Source: Tribonema minus (lineage: Eukaryota; Sar; Xanthophyceae; Tribonematales; Tribonemataceae). Taken from it: DNA of 64,000 nt. The notes under the pieces are model-generated. The model had not been told where the DNA came from, searched no databases, and worked only from the letters and a program-made list of their open reading frames with translations. This document shows, piece after piece, positions 1-9,800 of the stretch. Location of the stretch: NCBI GenBank assembly GCA_017506865.1, contig JAFCMP010000089.1, forward strand, positions 1-64,000, given 5' to 3'. The first letter of the stretch is position 1, and each line of letters starts with the position of its first letter. The translations under genes and the position numbers were made by a program.

Positions 1-839
1 ACAGCCGTGGGAAGCGAGTTAAACGTTAATCACGCTAGGTTCCTGCACTAGAATGCTTATGACGGGGCGGCGTAGTGGTGCACCGCTACGTCGTGACCCG
101 CCCCCTGATGTCAACGACGCAGTGCGTGCTGCACGGGTCTGAGCAGCAATGAACATGCAACTTCATTTAGCTGGCCTTATTCTGCGGCTCATCTGTGGTT
201 GATGACGTGGTCACGTGGACCCATATAGGCATCGAGGGTAGACCCGTGCGGTAGCGCGCTGTGTACACCAGCTTGCGCGCCGTACACTATCACGTCACGA
301 ACGCACCAGAGTCTCCCGGGAGAACGCGCGGAGATCCTTTAGGGGGACACGTGATAGCTTGTGTATCAGAAGTCACAGAAACGGTAGTGACTTGTCATAG
401 ACAGTGTTAAGTGGTTGCACTCGAGAAGTCTCGAGAATAAGCGCACAAAGGGCATGCGCTGCCACTTTTCTGGCTGTAACGGTTGCCTATGACTAGAATA
501 AAAACCCTACCGCATGCTCTTCCTTAGTAATTTGCTCTAAAGCTGATATGACTAGCTTTTTGCAAAGAAGGGGGAGAGGAGTCTAGCTTAAGAGCAAAGC
601 GATGCAATTTTGCTTCATGATTGTACGGCCGCAATTGTGTTGCAGAATTGACAACGCGGTCGATCTGTACAACTGCTATGTCAAACTGGCTGGCTTGCAG
701 TTCAGAGTGCCCTAGTAGCATCAGACCTCGTGCAGAGGCGTGTGGGGCATAGACGGCTCGTGCGCTGACAATTTAAAATCATGGTTTTGTCGTCGCACTC
801 AGCTTCATGCGCGTGAATCGTGTGCAGGATACACCATAA
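1..839 (+). other. Retrotransposon leader (5' UTR) of copy 1, partial
   Basis: Non-coding leader between the LTR and the polyprotein ATG. It contains a GC-rich stem-loop at 64-104 and ends with a good 3' splice site (GTGTGCAG just before GATACACC, 12 nt upstream of the ATG). The 65-codon ORF on the opposite strand at 524-721 is present in all three copies only because the copies are nearly identical, and I do not call it a gene. Confidence 0.7.
64..104 (+). promoter_or_regulatory. Stem-loop in the retrotransposon leader (copies at 12622-12662 and 24262-24302)
   Basis: Outer arms GGGGCGG and CCGCCCC enclose an inner near-perfect inverted repeat centred on the self-complementary octamer GGTGCACC. 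The same structure is present in all three copies. Position in the leader downstream of the primer binding site would suit a packaging or dimerisation element, but that role is inference. Confidence 0.45.
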
Positions 840-3800
840 ATGGTCAAGACTGACCATGGCTCCAAGAAGCCAACGAGTGGGTCAAGCCGCAGCGGAGGTG
901 TTAGTGGCGGTGCTAGGCCTGCTGGCAGCACTGCTGCTAAGAGCAACAAGGGCGGTCAGCGCTCCGCTACGCGCCCCGCACCAAGCTCGGGTGACAAGCC
1001 GTCACGCCCCCCTCCCCGGCCCGCGGCAGCGTCCGCACAACCCAGCCAGGTCGGTGCCAGCGCGCCCGACACGTCTGCCTCGGTACGGTCCACAGAATCA
1101 GTAGTCACTGGTGCCGCACCTCCTTTTATACGTAATTTCGCTGAGTCCAGCGACGAGCCCGGCGGTGGCGGCTCAGAAGCCGAAGCCATAGTGGCAAGGC
1201 AGTTACGTTTGAGGCAGAAAAGAGAACAGCTTGCAGCAATGGGCATTATGCTTAGCGAAGCCCAGGTAGCAGAAGGCGAAGAAGCTTTTGCACGTGCAGC
1301 TGTTGAGAAAAAACTCGCACCAACGAAAAGCCCACGCAAGACACCGCGTGCAGCTGCAACAACCGCGCCAGTTGTGCCGGTAGCCGCGCCAGCTGTGCCG
1401 GCAGCGCCCGCGAAGTCTGCGGCGCCAGCACCTGCAAAGTCCACAGTGCCAGTTGCAGCACTGGTTGCGCCCGCGGTGGCCCCACCTAAGGTCGCGCGCA
1501 GTCAGCCGGCCAAGACGTCGGTTACGCGCGGTGCACGGGCCCCAGTTGCGGCGCCTGAAGTAGCACCGGCGGCTCCGACGCCTCAGAGCTCCAAGCCGTC
1601 AGCTAGGCTAGTGGCTCCCACATACTATACTGCACCAGCGAGGGCCCCTGAAGCCTCAGATAAATCGCCTGTGACGCAGCCGCGTCGGGGTGCAAGTGGT
1701 AAGGCGCGGCGTGTGCCAGTTGTGCCACGTAGCGTGCCAGTCGTGCAAAGTTCGCCAGTTGTGCCACGTAGCGCGCCCGTCATACCGCGAAAGCCAGTTG
1801 AGCAACAAGCGGCAGAGCGACGGAGGGCAGTTAGGCAACTGCTCGAGTCTTCTGAGTCATCTGGTGATGAGGGTGGTGTGCCCTTTGATCCTGAGGGCAC
1901 AGATGAGGCTTATGACCAGTGGCGTGAGGGCATCGAAGCTCGCGTCGAGGCACATAAGCGAGCTGCCAAGGCCGCCAAAACGGCTGCAACGTTCGCCGAA
2001 ATTCACGAGCGTGCCCTTTACGAACGCCTTGGCGAGCTCCAGCTTCGCGTCACCAGAGCTCCTAGTGAGAGCAAGAACATGGTGAAGAACTCACTGCTGC
2101 CGATGGCGCGGACGTTCGCTGCGGAGCAGGCCGAAGAGGTGCGCAAGCATAATGTTGCACTTCTGGAAAAACGTGGTCATGACTTCAAAGCTAGCCAGTT
2201 CGGCGAGCTGCTGACCATAGGTGAACACCGTAAGCGGTCCAATAGTTGGCATCGCTTCGCCTTCGGCACAGGCGACGGTGAGGAGGCGGAACTCTGGCGA
2301 ATGCTAAGGGAGTTCGAGAACACGCCTCTGGTCACCGAGGAGGCGCGCCTAGCTGCGGACACTTACCCGCGCAGCTTGGTGACGCACCCGTTCCTCAACA
2401 CTGACGGGCACTCCGACACGTCGGACGACGACGCAGCCGGCGCAGCTGCGAGTCCGCGTGAAGATGGCGCAGTGGCCGGCGTAGCCACCAGCGCATCGGC
2501 TCTAGGTGAGAGCATTAGGACTGCGGGGGCAGTAGAACCCTCGTACTCCTCAGTTGCCATGACGGCGCGGAAACCCAAAGTTGACTTGAGGGGTTTCGGC
2601 GGCACTGGCGTCGTCATTGTAACGCAAGTAGGCAGGCTTGAAGCTTCCATTAGAGCTTTTGAGCGTAGCTGCGACACGCGTGGCGTGCCCAAGTCGGCCT
2701 ACTCAGAAGCGCTGTTGCAGAGTCTGACCAAGAGTCAGTACGCTGATCTGACCAGCGCAGTCACCAATGAGCGCACGGGAATGCTAGAAACTCGTGCGTT
2801 TAGTGATTTGTCTTATGAGCAGATGGTGCAATGCCTTACGGCAGCGTACGATAGCACATCTGCCAGGCAAATAGCACTTCAAAAGTATCATGAACTCACG
2901 CGTACCTCCGGTACCAGCCCCGAAGTGTGGGGCAGGGAGGTAGTTGCAGCCGCGCACGACGCCGGCTGCGCGGACAACCAGCAAATTGTTCGTATGAAGT
3001 TCGTTCATGAACTGCCATTATGCTGCCGTCAAGAAGTAAACGGCATGTATGAGACCTGGGATCTAAAGAACACCGCTTTTCCCAAGGTCGTGGCAACTGC
3101 CCAGCAAAAGTGGCAGGCAGCGCCTATTGACGAGCGCGAGACTCGAAATGTTGTGTCTGCAATGGCCGCGGCACACATCTCAACCCCCCCCTACTCTGAC
3201 ACAGGCAAGCGCCCTGCCAAGGATGGGTGGAGCGTGGTCAGTAACGACCATCGCTATAAAAAGAAGAATAAGCTTTCGGCTGTTCGCGCTGTGTTGGCGG
3301 GGCTGAGCGCTAACGAGCGTCGCCAGCTTGGAGTCAGCGACCGCGCGCCGCAGGGCAAGGCTAGCTCCGCAGGCGATAACGGCGGCGGCGGAGCCAAGCC
3401 CCAGAGCAACTTCAAGTGTCTTGGCTGCAGAGTGAACCAGGGAGACTGGGACACACTTATGCGGCACAAGACTACCTGCCCTCAGTGCATTGCGCACCGA
3501 AAGAGGATGGCAGAAAAGCACCGCCAAGGTGAATCACACTTGCAGTTGTCTGCTGCCTTGGTAGAAAGTGACTTGCCTGCTGCAAGTTCAGCATCAGCAA
3601 TCAGTGAATTGCCTGGTGTAGTTAGAGCAGATGCATGTTCGGCACAGGTAGCTGAGCATGCCACTGACGCTGTTTACGATGTCTCTTTGCGCGCGCAGAT
3701 GGCGGCAATTGAGGGTGGGCCAGAGCCACCACCCAGAGTTATCAAACACGCGTCTATCTGCTGTGGGGCGCTAGGAGGCGCCATAGCTGGGGGTAAGTTG

Positions 3801-6800
3801 ACCTCCAGAGCAGGTTTTGTAACACGCACGGTGCTCGCAGTTGACAAAGACGTCAAGGCAATTGAGGCTCTGCATGAAGTTCATCCAGAAGTGCCCACGC
3901 TCACTGCATGCATCACTGATGCGAAGGTTGTTGCACGTCTCATCGACGAGAAACCTGACGTCACCACCATCTCGCCGCCCTGCACAGATTTTTCTGCGGA
4001 GGGCAAGAAGGTCGAGGGCGAAGCTGCCGAGTGCACGGTCCATGCCGCACGGCTCATCGTGCGGGCCAAGCTTCGGGTGGTGTTGTATGAGAATGTGCCA
4101 GGAGTGCTAGTGTCACGCGCGTTTGCACGCGCAGTACGCATTCTCAAGTCGGCTGGTTACATGCTGTACATTGCCAAGTTAAAGGCTTCTGAGTTTGAAG
4201 TACCTTGCAGGAGGCAGAGGGTGTACATTGTCATAGTACCAGCAGGGGTGGCCTCACGTGAGGCGCTCCAGAGGTTCGGTGCGGTAATAAATACCAAGCG
4301 TTTACAAAGCAGACCCACATCTGTTCGCTCTCGCTTGCGCTGCCCCGAACGCACATTCTTCTTGCAACCACGCAGTGCTCAGCACCCTGGTGTTTTGGAT
4401 GCTGATGGCTTGTTGCCTAGCCCAGTGCGCAGACTGCCTGGTAGGCCCACTGCGAGTTATGTTGCACATGCAAAAGACGCTGGTCCAGTGGCATCTGCCC
4501 GCTTGCTGTCGCTTGCGGAAATGGCAGTGCTCATGACTTATCATCATGAATTACCAGCGAGTGCATGCAGTAGTGATGTACGGCGTTACATTGCAGACTT
4601 GTTCATCCCAGAGATGGCATTTCACTTGTTCGTGGCAATTGAGGCCTCGGGCCTGTGCACACTGCCAGAACAACAGGTACGTTTGCCGCGTAGGTCAGAC
4701 TCTACGTTGAGGCATTCAGTTGACTGCCCGCCCCCGTCTTGGTTGGCTGGTCAGAGTGGTTCGCTGGTGCAGGCCGCTACCGCGGTACACGCAGCGCCCA
4801 CGTCAAGTGCACACTGCTCAGCAGCAGTGGCGCGTAGCATACATGCAAAGGCGCATGATGCAGGGTATGCAGAGGTACCCATAATTCCGATGCGCAGTGC
4901 ATGGGAAGAGCCAGAGGTAGACTTGGCTGTGGTGCAGCCCGGCATGGCTGACATTGTGGAAGTCGATGACTCTGACTCAGGGTCTGACTCTGAGTGGGAC
5001 TCACAGTCAGTTATGAGCGTTTGCAGTAGCGCAGACGACATGGACATTGACACAGAAATCAGTGCTCCACCCATTGCGGCCGCAGCGGCATGCAAGAAGC
5101 TCGGCGGCGGTACAGACCCGCGCCTTGCCCCAGGTGAGTTGAAGGCAGCGCTCAGGCGCGCTGGCCTTGATGCTCAGTCTCTAGGCATATTAGACCATGT
5201 GCCAGGTGTCAGCAAGTTAGACACAGCCCCACCAGTGAGTGTGGCAGAGACAATTAAGAATCTCACAGAAGAGATCACAAAACCGAAGGAACCAGTCAAG
5301 TTACCTCATGTAGGCCTTGCAGTAGGGTCCCCTGAGCCTAGCTCGGTAGAGCGCTCCAAGTCGGAGGCTCCAGTGGAGTACATACGCCCAGTAGCCGGTG
5401 TTGTACCTCCAGGGCAGATGTTTGTGTCCGCGTCGTTACGCGTACAAAGCAACTCTCAGACGCCCAAAGAACTCTATGTGCGCGCCATGGTAGACTGCGG
5501 TGCGACCGTAACCATCATGGGCAAGCGCATTGCAGACAAGCTCCCCAACAGCTATGTATGTACACCTCAGCAAGGTGACTACACTGAGATCCTCTTGGCA
5601 GACGGCAAGACGTCGCTGCAGATCAGTGGTGTGGTCAATGCATGGCTGCGGTTTAAGAACAAGATGTTCTTGCACAAGTTCTATGTGGTGAACGCACCCA
5701 TGGACGTGCTCTTAGGTACGGATTTCTTTGCCCCGCATGGCTCAGTCATCTCATATCACGGCGGTAGCCCAGCCTTCTTCCCAGGGGGACTAAAAGGTGT
5801 GGCCATACGCCCCATGCACGACAAGAATCGCGCAGACAACGCGAACGCGCGTGCGGCAGCACTAGCCAGTTGCAAGGGCAATGGCAGCGCTGAGAGCACT
5901 GAGGCACCAGACAAGCCTCAGCAGTGCTCAGCTAGGATGGCATATAACACTGTACTGGCACCATCGTCGGAGACGATTGTGGAACTCACGCTGCTACCAA
6001 AGCCAAAGCGCGTGCAGCCCTATGAGGCATTGCTCATACCAGAAGAGACAGTGACTACAGAAATGATGAGAGGCAAAGGTGTTAAGGCAAATATCACCGC
6101 TCTCACCGTAAATGCCAGCGGCACGATATACGCTACATTGAGCAACACTTCAATGTACCCGGTTTACGTGCGCCGCAACACGTATTGGGGAAAAGTGACT
6201 CCAATTAAGGCTGATGATCTGCTAGAAGTGCAGACAGCTACTCAGCAGGCTCTAGAAGCCAAACTGCTAGTAATAGCAGCCAAAAGGCACTCTGAAAATG
6301 CTAAGTTAGTGGCAGAATTAGCTGCTAGCATAGGCAAGACTGCCAAAGAGGTTGCACAAGAAGTGCAACGGCTGGCAGACCTTAGCCAGCGCCACAATGA
6401 CCAGCTAGAAAACTGCACGGATGCAGAGCTGGAGGAAATCCTTGTGAAAGATGGCAGGCTTGCGCCTCATTTGCAAGGAAGGGGGAAAGATGGGGTACTT
6501 TTAAAAACAAAAGCACTTGACATGCTAAAAAAGCACAGGAATGTCTTTGCTAAGGACCCTAAAAACCCTCGAGTCACTCAGCATTTTGAGATTGATGTTG
6601 ACACTCAGACGGCCGAGCCGGTGGCGGACAAGGCACGCCATTGGGCTTTCAAAGAAGCCGAGTACATCATGAAACAGATTCAGATGATGGCAAAGCGCCA
6701 ACAGATTGAGCCATCAGCTAGTGCGTGGGCAAGCAACCCAGTACTAGTGGTTCAAGGCGACAAGATCCGCTTCTGCATAGACTTCAGGAAGTTGAATGCG

Positions 6801-9800
6801 GTCACGAAGCGTGATAGTCATGGCTTAGGCAACATGGATGACATGATGCGGGCTGTGCAAGGTGCCAGGATTTTATCTTCGTTAGATCTGGCAGCGGGTT
6901 ACCATCAGATCCCGCTGGCCAAGACGGCTAAGGCCAAGACGGCCTTCAGAGCCCCAGACGGCTCGTTGTGGCACTACAAGGTGGCGCCATTCGGGCTGGT
7001 GAACTTGCCAGCGCAGTTCGCGAGATTGATGCACCAAGTGCTGGGAGATGCCTTAGGCTCCCACGCGCTAGTGTACATAGATGACGTGTTGGTGTATGGC
7101 ACGGACATCGAGGAGCACATCGAGCAGTTAGATGATGTTCTTGGCCGCATAGGCGCGGCGGGCATGAGTGTATCTCGCCCAAAGTGTCAGCTGTTTCAAG
7201 CTGAAGTCAAGTTCCTAGGCCATATAGTTGGCGCCGCTGGAACAAGACCAGACCCTGACAAGGTCAAGGCCATGCTTGACATGAGCCCCCCACTGAAAGG
7301 CGGGGTACCAGACAAGCAGTTGGTACAAGTGGTTATGGGAGTGTTTAACTATTACAGGCGATATGTACCCAACTTTGGGGCGATATCAGAGCCTATAGTA
7401 GCCCTGACCAAGAACAAAGCAGTCATGGTTTGGGGGTCTGCGCAGGAGCGGGCTTTCAAGCGGCTGAAGAGTGCCATGTGCGACAGTCGCATAGTGATGC
7501 ACCCAGATTTCAGTTTGCCTTTCGTATTGTACACCGACGCCTCCAAGACGGCGACGGCAGGTGTGCTTACACAGTTCAGACCTGTGAGTGAGGTCGAAAG
7601 GGCAACAGCGGGACAGCCATATGCTCACACGGGCAGGCGCCGCATAGCTGAAGGCGAGGAGGTCAGAGAAGTAGTCGTTGGCTACTTCAGCAAGCTGAAC
7701 TCTGAACCCAACGCGAAGTTAGGAGCGACGGCAGTAGAGTGTCTGGCAGTAGTGCTGGCGCTCAACCACTTCAGGCCTTACATTTGGGGTAACCCCGTTA
7801 CAGTGGTCACAGATGCCGCTGCGCTCAGGTGGCTGTTGACGTTACAAGACTACAACGGCAAGCTACTAAGATGGGCCATGCGCATACAGGAGTATGACGT
7901 TACCATTCAGCACAGGCCTGGCAAAAGGAATGCCAATGCTGATGCCCCATCCAGGCTGCCACAGCAGGCAGAGTTAGATGCTGAGCGCTCTACGGAGCCA
8001 GCAGACGAACAGTGGCCAGACGCAGTCCCGAGCATGGACGCACCGCCGTCAGGTGTGCGCTTTGCGGACGAGGCCACGAGAACGCACAAAGTGGCCGACG
8101 TGAACAGCTGTCGTGGGTACACGGCGGACGCACGTTACGGGCCAGCGTTCAAGTTCAACGAGGCCGTCGCCATATCAGGCGTAGTGGCCGCTAGGTTAGC
8201 CGCTCTGACAGCTGTGGAGCTAGCGCAGTTGTTGGACAGAAGGCTAGATGACTCCACGGTGGAGGAAGCTGAGGTTGATGAAGTTGAGATCAACACAGCG
8301 TACGCAGAGCCAGTCAATAAGTACACCGGCTCGTGGGAGCATTCCCAAGCGCAGCGACTCTTAAGGCAGATCGCATGCGACAGGCGACGCAGCATCAGCT
8401 CAAAGAGGGCCAAGTGCAGCGTCACCACGGCTCAGCCGGCGGCAGACTCATTGGAAGAAGGAGAGATTCCAGAGGTAGAAGCTGCTGCTGATGCAGATGA
8501 GGCAGATGAGCCACCGGATGGCGAAGCTGTTTTAGGCAAGCGCAAGAAGACGCTGCCAAGGCCAGAAGTAGTGCAGTTGCTGAAACGGGTGGCCGAGGGA
8601 GACTCGCCTGCCACGCCAGCAATGCTCAGCAGAGCCGCATTTCTTGAAGTTCAGAAAGCGGACGGTTTCTGTCAAGCAGTGAGCAAGATGCTCATTGAGG
8701 GTGACATACCCGAAGGCGCGGAGCTAGCCGCTCACGTCTTAGCACAGAGAGAGCAGTATACCATCGAGGAAGATGGCCTCTTAGTGCACAGTTCAACGAG
8801 CCACCCCAAGAGAGGTATGGTGTTGTTGCAGTGGGTCGTGCCAGTGGTGCTACGAACCCTAGTCATGCGTCTAGGGCATGATGACGCAAGCGCTATGCAT
8901 TGCGGCATAGGCGCTACGCACACGCGTATATTCGAGAGGTATTTCTGGCCTGGTATGGGCGCGGACATACGAACGTACGTGCAGAGCTGCATGACATGCC
9001 TCGAGCGCAAACGCGCCAGCTCCACTCAGTACAGACAGTGGTTAGCTGAGCCCGTGCGTATGTGGCAGCGGCTCAACATAGATATCACAGAGCCTGGTAT
9101 ACAGTCCACGGCAGGGCACAGATATGTCCTGACCATAGTGGAAGCAAGGTCCGGCTTCGTGTGGCTCTCGGCCATGCACGGCCAGGGAACGCGCGATGTT
9201 ACCCCGCACCTCATGACAGTGTTCCTTGAGGTTGGAGCATTAGTGGAGGAACTATGCTCAGACAAGGGCAAAGTCTTCCTTGGCAATGTGGTCAGTGACC
9301 TTTGCAGAGCGTTTAAAGTTAAACGCATAGAGACCAGTGCATACCACCCACAGACCAATGGTGTGGCAGAACATGCAAATGGTCGTGCTAAGAAGGCACT
9401 AGCATCTTGGGTCAGCGCTCAGCAGATAAACTGGCACGAAGGCTTAGAGCTCGTACAGTTTGTGTTGAGGACAACTCCCCGAGATGAAACAGGTTTAACA
9501 CCCTTTTTCTGTGTGTACGGTCGGGAAGCTTCACTGCCACATGATGCATTTATGCACGAGGATGGCAGCAGGAAGTTGGACCTACACGAAGAGATTGAGC
9601 ACAAGTTAGATATGCTTGAGCTTGCAGACAAGGTGGTGTCAAAGGCGCTGCAAGTACGCGCCCAGAAGATCACCAAGCGCAATGAAGCTATTAAGCGCGC
9701 GGTGAAGTTCGCCGTCGGTGACTATGTCATGATACGGCTACCCAGGCAAAGAGACAGGTCGGCTGCTCTTGATGCCAGGTATGTGGGGCCTTGGCAGATC

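Noticed and set aside
956-1444. 162-172-codon frames on the - strand opposite gag (also 13520-14038 and 25160-25678)
   Set aside because: They mirror the Ala/Pro-rich low-complexity part of the polyprotein; no domain, and conservation is explained by the recent copies.
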